A DNA stretch of 9,179 nt. It comes from an uncultured Desulfuromonadales bacterium (GTDB lineage Bacteria; Desulfobacterota; Desulfuromonadia; Desulfuromonadales; Geopsychrobacteraceae). The stretch is from the NCBI GenBank assembly GCA_945788205.1, contig CALZLE010000486.1, positions 1-9,179 of the forward strand, in the 5' to 3' direction. The number at the start of each line of letters is the position of its first letter. The stretch's first letter is position 1. The position numbers were made by a program, and so were the translations under genes. Shown here piece after piece: positions 1 through 6,157 of the stretch. The notes under the pieces are model-generated. The model was not told the DNA's origin. It ran no database searches and was given only the letters and a program-made list of their open reading frames with translations.

Positions 1-333
1 ATAGGCAAGGTTGCCACGAAAGGCTCCTTGGCAAAAGCTGCCCCGCGCCGCGGCAGGATACTTCTGCAGACCACTGTAACTGAACGTCAAAATGAAGCCG
101 AGGACAATGACCAGAGAAGAGGCGATAACCAGCGAGCCGTTGAAAAAACTGGCGAAGTCTGCCGTGCCGATTTTGTGGAAGAGTAAGAGGGGGAGAAAAA
201 CGACGTAGACCAATTTGTTGGTTTGCTGCAGGAAATTGTTATCAAACAGGCGCAACTGGAAAAGGAGTTGGCCGAGGCCAATGACCAGAAAAACCGGTAA
301 AACAATTGTCAGGGTATTGATAAACAGCGACAT
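1..333 (-). CDS. AEC-family membrane transporter, N-terminal part (runs off left edge)
   Basis: The reverse strand reads open from ATG at 333 to the window edge: 111 codons with no stop. The protein begins with a hydrophobic helix (about residues 5-28, containing IVLPVFLVIGLGQLL), then a helix with LVYVVFLPLLLF (about 41-52), then SLVIASSLVIVLGFILTF (about 67-84). It ends in QGAFRGNLAY, close to the QxxFRGNxxYxG signature I associate with the auxin efflux carrier (AEC/PIN-like) family. Family members are usually about 300 residues with around ten membrane spans, so roughly the first third is present. They export or exchange organic anions or other small molecules; the substrate cannot be told from this part. 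The start is supported by a strong Shine-Dalgarno sequence, GGAGG, four bases before the ATG. The gene lies downstream of an intrinsic terminator and an inverted repeat, so it probably has its own promoter. Confidence 0.8.
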   Translation of the reverse strand, partial: MSLFINTLTIVLPVFLVIGLGQLLFQLRLFDNNFLQQTNKLVYVVFLPLLLFHKIGTADFASFFNGSLVIASSLVIVLGFILTFSYSGLQKYPAAARGSFCQGAFRGNLAY

Positions 334-614
334 GCTTCCTCCAGAACGGAGGCAGCATAACTTATTTTATGCTTGTCGCAAAGAAAAAGGGCCTCGGTTG
401 AGGCCCCTTTGTTTCGTAACAGTAACTCTGGTTGTTCTAAATATCGATTGAAAGCTTGAGAGCTGATCTCTTCATCAACAGTGTAACCAAAGTCATGTTC
501 TTTTTCGATTGCGCCGAGCAGTTCAGGGTCTACGCTGTAGCCGAAAGTGTCTTGAATTTGAGGTGAGTTAGTTGCGAAAAGAGCGGTTACGGCGAAAACG
601 CTGGCGATTGTCAT
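309..614 (-). CDS. Small putative exported protein; start codon apparently damaged, C-terminus uncertain
   Basis: I do not recognise this protein. The reading frame encodes a hydrophobic secretion-like segment (TIASVFAVTALFA), then an acidic part with two similar stretches, FGYSVDPELL and FGYTVDEEI. The ATG at 614 has no nearby Shine-Dalgarno sequence and gives a signal peptide with no positive charge. Further upstream AAAGGA (644-639) is followed, after seven bases, by AT at 631-630 and seven A. One G inserted after that AT would give ATG AAA AAA ACT ACC AGT in frame, that is MKKTTSM..., a normal signal-peptide start. As it stands no start codon is in frame there, and TAA stops the frame further up. 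The frame also runs through the terminator (384-412) and into the AEC gene, so the last 30 or so residues are doubtful. Another frame stops with TAG at 439-437, about 25 bases before the terminator. A near-consensus sigma-54 promoter lies upstream. Either a fresh pseudogene or a sequence error is possible. Confidence 0.45.
   Translation of the reverse strand: MTIASVFAVTALFATNSPQIQDTFGYSVDPELLGAIEKEHDFGYTVDEEISSQAFNRYLEQPELLLRNKGASTEALFLCDKHKISYAASVLEEACRCLSIP
354..373 (-). promoter_or_regulatory. Inverted repeat, possible operator/promoter of the AEC transporter gene
   Basis: A perfect 7-base inverted repeat, AGCATAA-N6-TTATGCT, lies between the terminator (384-412) and the transporter ATG (333). 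On the minus strand a weak sigma-70-like pair overlaps it: TTGCGA (381-376) and TATGCT (359-354), 16 bases apart, each matching 4 of 6 consensus positions. The right arm therefore covers the proposed -10. This is consistent with a repressor or activator site controlling the transporter, but the regulator is unknown and the promoter match is weak. It could instead be an RNA hairpin in the leader. Confidence 0.35.
384..412 (-). terminator. Rho-independent terminator after the small exported-protein gene
   Basis: GGGCCTC (389-395), loop GGTT, and GAGGCCC (400-406) form a perfect GC-rich 7-bp stem. On the minus strand the stem is followed directly by TTTTTCTTT, a classical intrinsic terminator. 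On the plus strand the stem is followed by CTTTGTTT, so some bidirectional activity is possible, though no plus-strand gene ends here. It separates the small minus-strand gene from the AEC transporter. Confidence 0.85.
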
Positions 615-661
615 ACTGGTAGTTTTTTTATGATTCTTTCCTTTAGAGAAATGTTATTGTC

Positions 662-675
662 TTGTTTGTCTGATC
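662..675 (-). repeat. 14-base element shared with the feoA leader (copy 1)
   Basis: TTGTTTGTCTGATC here is identical to 9002-9015. On the minus strand it reads GATCAGACAAACAA and falls in the expected 5' untranslated leader of the small exported-protein gene. The other copy lies in the feoA leader on the same strand. A 14-base match somewhere in 9 kb can occur by chance, so shared function is only a suggestion. Confidence 0.3.
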
Positions 676-690
676 TTGACTGTCTTAATA

Positions 691-706
691 TCAATGTTCG
701 TGCCAG
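691..706 (-). promoter_or_regulatory. Sigma-54 (RpoN) -24/-12 promoter, reading leftward
   Basis: On the minus strand the sequence is CTGGCACGAACATTGA, followed by T. It matches the sigma-54 consensus YTGGCACGrNNNTTGCW at every specified base except the C of the -12 GC, which is A at 691. The -24 GG (704-703) and the -12 region have exactly the required spacing. Transcription would start near 679 and run into the small exported-protein gene, whose Shine-Dalgarno sequence is at 644-639. The neighbouring operon encodes an NtrC-type sigma-54 activator, which fits. The imperfect -12 element may weaken the promoter. Confidence 0.65.
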
Positions 707-712
707 ATTTTA

Positions 713-784
713 ATTCAATAATAATAGATGTTTAGCTTCTCCAATGGACAGGTCGCCAAGAACTGTGTAGAATATTCAACAATA
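713..784. promoter_or_regulatory. Possible activator-binding region upstream of the sigma-54 promoter
   Basis: Sigma-54 activators bind upstream of the promoter they activate, and for the minus-strand promoter that means this stretch. It holds a 9-base palindrome TCCAATGGA (740-748), an 8-base palindrome GAATATTC (770-777), and a direct repeat ATTCAATAATA (713-723) / ATTCAACAATA (774-784; 10 of 11 identical) spaced 61 bases, close to six helix turns. None is a known site of a named regulator. The same stretch must hold the promoter of the plus-strand operon, but I see no convincing -35/-10 pair for it. Confidence 0.25.
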
Positions 785-801
785 CATATGAGGATTGTTC
801 T

Positions 802-1977
802 TTGTTCTTGGGTGTGGATAAAGAAGCACCTCCTTCGGCTAATAACGGTAATTCTGTGGGAAATAAGCAGCTTCAATTGATACGCTTAACTGCTCTGGCA
901 GCAATGATTGCTGGTGTGACAGCACTGCATTACCTGACTGCCACTGAGCACTCAGACAGTCATGGAATTTATCGACGGCTGTATTACGTACCAATCGTTC
1001 TCGGTGGTATCTGGTTTTATTTGCGTGGTGGCGTGGGGATTGCTCTGCTGGTATCTGTTCTTTATGCCCCCCACGTACTGTTTCAATGGGGGCATCTTCC
1101 AGCGATTCATATCGAGCAATACCTGGAAATTCTTATCTATAATACCATCGGATTTTTGACCGGTTTTCTTTCTGCAAAGGAACATGGCCAACGTGTAAAA
1201 GCCGAAGATGCCGCAGCCCACCTTACCAAAAGCTATGACAAGTTAAAGGCACAGGCAGACTTGATCCTTGAGATAGAAGATCAACTGCGGCGCGCTGACC
1301 GCTTGAGCGCGCTCGGGGAATTATCTGCGGGGATGGCACATGAAATCCGTAATCCGCTCGGGTCGATTCGAGGAACCGCCGAAATCCTGCGTGACGCTTT
1401 TCCACCTGATAATCGATATGCTGAATTCACCGGAATCTTGGTCAGTGAGGTCGATCGGCTCAATAAGGTTCTGGAAGACTTTCTCCGTTTTTCGCGGCCC
1501 GACGGGAGTGAAAAAGACTTTTTCAGGCCCGACCTAGTCTTGCAGGAGGTCCTGCAGCTGACTCGACAAGAAGCGCATAAAAAACAGATCAGATTAGTTT
1601 GGGATGAACAAGCTCTTCCGAACACTGTTGGGGATGGCTCTCAATTTAAACAAGTTTTTCTGAATCTTATTCTCAATGCTTTGCAGGCCCTGCCGACCGG
1701 AGGACAAATCCGGATCGATGCCCGGAAGGATGACGAAAAAGTCCAACTGTTTTTTGTCGACGATGGTCCGGGGATTCCAGAAGCCGATCTGGACAAGATT
1801 TTCAATCCGTTTTTTACCACCAAAGACGATGGAACGGGGCTCGGTTTGGCAATTACACACCGGATCGTTTTAAATCACTGCGGGCAGATCAAGGTGGAAA
1901 ACCGGTCCGAGGGCGGGGCAAAATTTACCTTAACCTTACAGCGAGCAGGGCATTCCTGCGTAAATGAGGATAAATGA
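802..1977 (+). CDS. Membrane sensor histidine kinase, NtrB/AtoS-like, partner of the adjacent NtrC-type regulator
   Basis: This 391-residue kinase autophosphorylates on histidine and should pass the phosphate to the regulator encoded next. About four hydrophobic segments lie near residues 26-45, 60-74, 77-95 and 105-124, with only short loops and no large periplasmic domain. A charged, probably coiled-coil linker (125-165) follows. The dimerisation box is HEIRNPLGSIRG with phosphoacceptor His180. The ATPase domain shows the N box (N288, N292), G1 DDGPGIP (320-326), F box FNPFFTTK (334-341) and G2 GTGLGLA (344-350). Its only cysteines (C360, C386) are cytoplasmic, so the sensor part has no thiol to read. 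The start is a TTG with GAGGA (790-794) seven bases before it. TTG 808 or GTG 814 are possible alternatives, and no in-frame ATG exists nearby. It overlaps the regulator start and is the first gene of a probable five-gene operon. The signal is unknown. Confidence 0.93.
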   Translation: MFLGVDKEAPPSANNGNSVGNKQLQLIRLTALAAMIAGVTALHYLTATEHSDSHGIYRRLYYVPIVLGGIWFYLRGGVGIALLVSVLYAPHVLFQWGHLPAIHIEQYLEILIYNTIGFLTGFLSAKEHGQRVKAEDAAAHLTKSYDKLKAQADLILEIEDQLRRADRLSALGELSAGMAHEIRNPLGSIRGTAEILRDAFPPDNRYAEFTGILVSEVDRLNKVLEDFLRFSRPDGSEKDFFRPDLVLQEVLQLTRQEAHKKQIRLVWDEQALPNTVGDGSQFKQVFLNLILNALQALPTGGQIRIDARKDDEKVQLFFVDDGPGIPEADLDKIFNPFFTTKDDGTGLGLAITHRIVLNHCGQIKVENRSEGGAKFTLTLQRAGHSCVNEDK

Positions 1978-3326
1978 TGGCTGAACAGATATTGCTGATT
2001 GACGATGATGTCTCATTACGGCGGGTGACAGAGTTTAACCTGCAAGAATCAGGTTATAAAGTGCTCACTGCTGCAAATGGGGCTGATGGTGTTGCCCTGT
2101 TTAAACGTTATCGACCCGCTCTGGTGATCACCGATGTGCAGATGCCAGAGATGGACGGTTATCAAGTGCTGCAGCAGGTTCTCGCGCTCGAACCTCAAAC
2201 GTTGGTTATTATCGTTACCGCGTTCAGTTCGGTTGAGCAAGCAGTTGGTGCGATTAAAGACGGGGCTTATGATTATGTCACCAAGCCGTTTAGTCGGGAT
2301 CAGCTGACGCTGGCGGTTGCTAAGGCTTTTGAATACCGAAGATTGCGTCGCGAAAATACTCAGCTCAAGGACGTGCTGGCGAGTGGTTTGGACCGGCAGC
2401 AGATCATCGGTGAGTCGCGGGCCATGCAGCAGCTTTTACAGCGGGTTGAAAGAGTCGCCGCCAGCCAGGCTTCAGTCTTAATCAGCGGTGAAAGTGGGAC
2501 AGGCAAAGAGGTTATCGCCAATGCTTTGCATCAGGGTTCGGAGCGGAGTGATGGTCCTTTTGTTGCTGTGAACTGTGCTGCGATACCGAAGGATTTGATC
2601 GAAAGCGAACTGTTCGGTCATATCAAAGGCTCTTTTACCGGTGCGGTGCGGGACCGGAAAGGGAAGTTCACGTTGGCAGACGGCGGAACTTTGTTCCTCG
2701 ACGAGATCGGTGAGCTGCCAATCGATCTTCAGCCGAAGCTATTGCGGGCTTTGCAGGAACAGGCTTTCGAGCCGGTTGGTGGCGAAACCGAACAGGTTGA
2801 TGTGCGGGTTGTCGCAGCGAGTAATCGAAACCTGGAAGAGGCGATGCTGACCGGCGAGTTCCGCGAAGATCTCTATTATCGGTTGGCCGTTGTGCCGATG
2901 GAGTTGCCGCCACTTCGTGAGCGCAAGGGCGATATCCCGTTGCTCTTAGATTTTTTTCTGCGCAAACAGCAGGCCAATGTGGACGTCAGTTTTTCCGCCG
3001 AGGTCATTGATTATCTACAGAATTACGGTTGGCCGGGGAACGTTCGGGAGCTGGAAAATGTTGTCGAGCAGATGTTAATCCTGCGTCAGGATGATCTGCT
3101 GCAACTCTCCGATCTGCCGCAACGGATCGGCAAGCCTTCGGTTCGTAGTGGTGGAGTGCTCAATTTGCCGGATGATGGCTATTCTCTCGAAGCGCTGGAG
3201 CAGGAGGCCGTGGAAGAGGCATTACGACGCTGTGACGGGAACAAGAGTAAGGCGGCCGCTTTTTTGCGGATTCCGCGCCACACGCTGCTTTACCGTTTAG
3301 AAAAATACAACATCCAGAACATTTAA
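1977..3326 (+). CDS. Sigma-54-dependent response regulator, NtrC family (REC-AAA+-Fis HTH)
   Basis: A full-length (449 residue) NtrC-type activator that, once phosphorylated, drives sigma-54 RNA polymerase with ATP energy. The receiver domain has an acidic pocket (D9-D11), phosphoacceptor D53 in VITDVQMPEMDG, T81 and K103. The AAA+ domain has Walker A GESGTGKE (171-178), the sigma-54-contacting loop as GSFTGA (218-223; the usual form is GAFTGA), Walker B LFLDEIG (239-245) and WPGNVREL (352-359). A Fis-type helix-turn-helix (about 420-446, with NKSKAAAFLRIPRHTLLYRL) ends the protein. Two ATGs stand in tandem, at 1974 and 1977. I prefer 1977 because GAGGA (1966-1970) is then six bases away rather than three. 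Both overlap the kinase stop codon, typical of translational coupling. Likely targets are genes with sigma-54 promoters, and the one at 691-706 is adjacent. Confidence 0.95.
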   Translation: MAEQILLIDDDVSLRRVTEFNLQESGYKVLTAANGADGVALFKRYRPALVITDVQMPEMDGYQVLQQVLALEPQTLVIIVTAFSSVEQAVGAIKDGAYDYVTKPFSRDQLTLAVAKAFEYRRLRRENTQLKDVLASGLDRQQIIGESRAMQQLLQRVERVAASQASVLISGESGTGKEVIANALHQGSERSDGPFVAVNCAAIPKDLIESELFGHIKGSFTGAVRDRKGKFTLADGGTLFLDEIGELPIDLQPKLLRALQEQAFEPVGGETEQVDVRVVAASNRNLEEAMLTGEFREDLYYRLAVVPMELPPLRERKGDIPLLLDFFLRKQQANVDVSFSAEVIDYLQNYGWPGNVRELENVVEQMLILRQDDLLQLSDLPQRIGKPSVRSGGVLNLPDDGYSLEALEQEAVEEALRRCDGNKSKAAAFLRIPRHTLLYRLEKYNIQNI

Positions 3327-3341
3327 GGAGTTGCTGGTTTT

Positions 3342-4649
3342 ATGTTGGTACGTCTACTGACTATCTTTTTGTTATTGCTTTCGTCGGTGGGCAATTGTGG
3401 CGCCGCTGAACGTCGTACTGCCGTTGTTGAGGCGGTCGCTAAGGCGCGCGATGCAGTTGTTAATATTCGAACAGAAGAAATTGTCCGGCGTAGAAGCAGT
3501 CCTTTTTTTGGTTTTGGGGATTCTATTTTCGATCAGTTTTTTAACGATATGTTGCCATCGCGCAGCTACAAAACCCAGTCTCTCGGCTCTGGGGTGATTA
3601 TCGACGAAAAAGGCTACATTTTGACCAACGCACATGTGGTCGAAAAAGCTTCAAAGGTTTTTGTGGCGTTACCGGAAACGAATAAAGAGCTGGAAGCGAA
3701 GCTGATCGGGATGGACAGTCGGATCGACCTAGCCGTTTTAAAGATCGAACAGAAAGGGGTTTATCCGCATCTGCTGCCTGCGAGATCAGATGATTTAATG
3801 CTCGGCGAATCGGTGATTGCCATCGGTAATCCATTGGGGCTCGGTCATTCGATTACCACAGGAATTGTCAGTTCGACCAAGCGCCGGATTCAAATAGAGA
3901 AGACTTTTTCGTCGGTCTTTATCCAGACCGATGCGCTGATCAATCCCGGTAATTCTGGAGGGCCGTTGATTAACATCAATGGTGAGCTGGTCGGGATTAA
4001 CACCGCCATCGCTCAACAAGCTCAGGGGATCGGTTTTTCCATTCCGATCAACACCGCCAAGCGGGTTTTGAGTGATCTGATCGAATATGGACGGGTGCGG
4101 CGCGCTTTTCTCGGAATTATTCCGGTTGAGGTGAGCAGTTCGTTTACCCGTTCGCGTGGTGACGGTGGGGTGCTGGTTGAAGAGGTCCAACCTAATTCTC
4201 CGGCGGAAAAAGCTGGCATCCAGATCGCAGATGTTATTCTCGCGATTGATGGTGTGCCGATTACCTCGACGAAAGAATATTACTCTTTATTGCAGACGTA
4301 TACTCCAGATGACAAATTGCAGGTATCTGTATTGCGCGGTTTACAGGAGCTAAAAAAGCGGGTTTTATTAACCGCATTGCCCAAAGGATATGAGTTAACA
4401 TATACTTTGCGAACTTTTGGCTTCATTCTTAAGGATGGGCGTCATGGACTGGAGGTCGCAGACGTCGTCGAAGGTTCTCCCGCAGCCACGGGTGGAATCA
4501 AGCCGCGCGATCGGATCGCGAAAGTGGATGGTGTTGAAGTTGAAACTTTGCAGGATTACGATTCCGTTATTGTTGACCGTCTTGGTCGATTGCCGCTGAC
4601 ATTTTTGGTTGTTCGCGTCAACCGAGGCTATTTGATTGAGTTGCCATAG
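3342..4649 (+). CDS. htrA: HtrA/Deg-family periplasmic serine protease with two PDZ domains
   Basis: A 435-residue ATP-independent protease/chaperone that degrades misfolded envelope proteins. An N-terminal signal sequence (LLTIFLLLLSS, ending near AA at 21-22) sends it to the periplasm. The trypsin-like domain shows the catalytic triad: His98 in TNAHVV, Asp129 in RIDLAVLKI and Ser205 in NPGNSGGP. A first PDZ domain covers about 256-345 (LGIIPVEV...GVLVEEVQPNSPAEKAGI) and a more divergent second one about 355-430 (GLEVADVVEGSPAATGGIKPRDRI). The loop before the catalytic core is short, and the length is nearer DegQ than E. coli DegP (474). A lipoprotein is unlikely because VGNC at 16-19 is a poor lipobox. 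GGAG at 3327-3330, overlapping the region just after the regulator stop, is 11 bases before the ATG. It is the third gene of the operon, 15 bases after the regulator. Confidence 0.94.
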   Translation: MLVRLLTIFLLLLSSVGNCGAAERRTAVVEAVAKARDAVVNIRTEEIVRRRSSPFFGFGDSIFDQFFNDMLPSRSYKTQSLGSGVIIDEKGYILTNAHVVEKASKVFVALPETNKELEAKLIGMDSRIDLAVLKIEQKGVYPHLLPARSDDLMLGESVIAIGNPLGLGHSITTGIVSSTKRRIQIEKTFSSVFIQTDALINPGNSGGPLININGELVGINTAIAQQAQGIGFSIPINTAKRVLSDLIEYGRVRRAFLGIIPVEVSSSFTRSRGDGGVLVEEVQPNSPAEKAGIQIADVILAIDGVPITSTKEYYSLLQTYTPDDKLQVSVLRGLQELKKRVLLTALPKGYELTYTLRTFGFILKDGRHGLEVADVVEGSPAATGGIKPRDRIAKVDGVEVETLQDYDSVIVDRLGRLPLTFLVVRVNRGYLIELP

Positions 4650-4667
4650 ACTCCAGAGGATGAATAG

Positions 4668-5210
4668 ATGCATTTAAAAGCTCTCAAGTGCTTGTTGTTG
4701 ATTGCTTGTGTTTCTTTTGTGTTGTTCGGCTGTGGTGAACAGCAGGGTGGGCAGCCACAACTTTCTGCTGGCGCAGGAACCGGGAAAGGACAGGCTGCAC
4801 CCAACTTTACTTTAACCAATATGCAGGGGCAGCAAGTCTCGCTGGCTGATCTGAAGGGGAAAGTTGTGATTGTCAACTTCTGGGCGACTTGGTGCCCGCC
4901 CTGTCGTGAAGAGATGCCGTCGATGGAAATGCTTTATCGCAAGTATAAGGATCAGGGTTTGGAAATTCTTGCGGTTAACGCTGAGAAAGATGGCGCTAGG
5001 CTTGTGCGAAAATTTCTGCAGAAGACCCCTTACAGTTTCCCCATCCTGTTGGATGAGGGCGCTGATGTGCAGAACCTTTACAAGGTTTTCCGTTTTCCGG
5101 AGACCTTTATTGTCGATCGAAAAGGTAATATCGTAGAGCAGGTTACCGGCGCAATAGATTGGACATCAGGGCCAGCTCTAAAGTTGATTAAATCCCTTCT
5201 CAACGGCTGA
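4668..5210 (+). CDS. TlpA/ResA-like thioredoxin-fold lipoprotein
   Basis: A 180-residue thiol-disulfide oxidoreductase anchored on the outer face of a membrane. The N-terminus is a lipoprotein signal with lipobox LFGC (lipidated Cys22), followed by a flexible Gly/Gln-rich linker to about residue 42. The AhpC/TSA/TlpA-type thioredoxin fold follows, with active site WCPPC (C76, C79) and the cis-Pro region FPETF (P144). Such proteins reduce periplasmic disulfides, for example in apocytochrome c before haem attachment, using electrons brought across the membrane by CcdA or DsbD. CcdA is encoded 16 bases downstream, which supports an electron-transfer pair. The exact client is unknown; ResA/CcmG-like function is an inference. 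GAGGA (4656-4660) lies seven bases before the ATG. The gap from the protease gene is 18 bases. Confidence 0.92.
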   Translation: MHLKALKCLLLIACVSFVLFGCGEQQGGQPQLSAGAGTGKGQAAPNFTLTNMQGQQVSLADLKGKVVIVNFWATWCPPCREEMPSMEMLYRKYKDQGLEILAVNAEKDGARLVRKFLQKTPYSFPILLDEGADVQNLYKVFRFPETFIVDRKGNIVEQVTGAIDWTSGPALKLIKSLLNG

Positions 5211-5226
5211 TTGCTGGAGTCAAATT

Positions 5227-5973
5227 ATGGAAATTGGTGCTGATGTCACCATTTGGATCGCTTTTTCCGCGGGGTTGTTGTCATATTTTTCACCCTGTGT
5301 GTTGCCGCTGATCCCCTCATATCTGACCTATATTTCCGGACTCTCTTTTGGTGAGTTGAAAGATTCTCATGCCAGCGCTAAAGTACGGCTGACTGTTGTC
5401 TTGCATTCTTTGGCTTTTATCGCGGGTTTCTCCGCAGTTTTTATCGGCCTGGGTGCCTTAGCCGGGCTTGCGTCCTCGACCTTTCAGGCGAACTTGCGCG
5501 AGGGTTTGGGAGTTATTCAGAAGGTTGGTGGGGTCCTGATCTTTCTGTTCGGCATCCATCTGAGTGGCCTGTTTCATTTTGGCGTGCTGCTTGGTGAAAA
5601 ACGTATTCAGCTGCGCGATAAGCCGACCGGTTTTATTGGCACCTTCCTGGTTGGTGTTGCTTTTGCCGCGGGTTGGACTCCCTGCATCGGACCGATCCTT
5701 GGTGCAATTCTGGCGATCGCTGCAGGCAGTGCTGGCGGGGCAGGGCGTGGAGTTCTGTTACTTTCGGCTTATTCAGTCGGCCTTGGAATCCCTTTTTTGA
5801 TTTCCGGAGTTCTTTTTCACAGCTTTCTCGATTTTTTTGATCGTTTTAAAAAACATATTCGACTGTTCGAGATTGCAACTGGTGTGCTGCTGATGATTGC
5901 TGGAGTTTTGCTGTTTTTTGATCAGTTCAGTCGAATTGCAGGCTATCTTTACACGATTTTCCCCGTATCATAA
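5227..5973 (+). CDS. ccdA: CcdA-type membrane thiol-reductant transporter
   Basis: A 248-residue polytopic protein of the DsbD/CcdA family that carries electrons from cytoplasmic thioredoxin to periplasmic thioredoxin-like proteins. About six membrane helices are visible. The two redox cysteines sit in the diagnostic contexts FSPCVLPLIPSY (C24) and GWTPCIGPILGA (C153), and there is no DsbD-type periplasmic or thioredoxin domain. The length is typical of CcdA. Its immediate partner is probably the TlpA-like lipoprotein upstream, and the two together suit cytochrome c maturation or general periplasmic disulfide reduction. GGAG (5216-5219) is seven bases before the ATG. It is the last gene of the plus-strand operon. 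No clear intrinsic terminator follows. Confidence 0.95.
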   Translation: MEIGADVTIWIAFSAGLLSYFSPCVLPLIPSYLTYISGLSFGELKDSHASAKVRLTVVLHSLAFIAGFSAVFIGLGALAGLASSTFQANLREGLGVIQKVGGVLIFLFGIHLSGLFHFGVLLGEKRIQLRDKPTGFIGTFLVGVAFAAGWTPCIGPILGAILAIAAGSAGGAGRGVLLLSAYSVGLGIPFLISGVLFHSFLDFFDRFKKHIRLFEIATGVLLMIAGVLLFFDQFSRIAGYLYTIFPVS

Positions 5974-6061
5974 AATGCACGATCACATAAATCGTAGACA
6001 TTCTCATGGCCTGCCTCTCAGGTTTGGCGATGAATGCCTTCTCAACATTACCCTTGCCTAC

Positions 6062-6084
6062 AAGGAAGTGGACGATCCTTCCTT
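6062..6084. repeat. Short inverted repeat in the convergent intergenic gap
   Basis: AAGGAAG (6062-6068) and CTTCCTT (6078-6084) are a perfect 7-base inverted repeat with a 9-base loop. It lies between the convergent ccdA and feoC genes, where a terminator is expected, but neither side is followed by a T-run and the stem is not GC-rich. It is therefore only a weak terminator candidate. Nothing else is supported in 5974-6157. Confidence 0.2.
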
Positions 6085-6157
6085 ACAGACAACCATCATG
6101 TCTAAACTTTGAAAACAGCTGTGTTTCAGGTTACATCAATTGTCGGCCAGTAACACA

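Noticed and set aside
87..305. Minus-strand 72-codon Ser-rich frame.
   Set aside because: It is a shadow of the AEC transporter in another frame; the composition is unnatural and there is no ribosome binding site.
676..704. TTGACT at 676-681 as -35 of a promoter for the kinase operon.
   Set aside because: No acceptable -10 at 16-18 bases; the corresponding hexamer is CGTGCC.
3795..4190. 131-codon minus-strand frame opposite htrA.
   Set aside because: Antisense shadow of the catalytic and PDZ1 region of the protease, with low-quality composition.
5975..6112. A 45-codon plus-strand frame starting with ATG just after the ccdA stop (MHDHINRRHSHG...).
   Set aside because: No Shine-Dalgarno sequence, no recognisable fold, and the same frame extends back into ccdA as an out-of-frame shadow. 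Too little support to call a gene.
6111..6127. Hairpin-like GAAAACAGCTGTGTTTC as terminator for ccdA or feoC.
   Set aside because: The stem is short and AT-rich, pairs only with a bulge or mismatch, and no T-run follows it on either strand.
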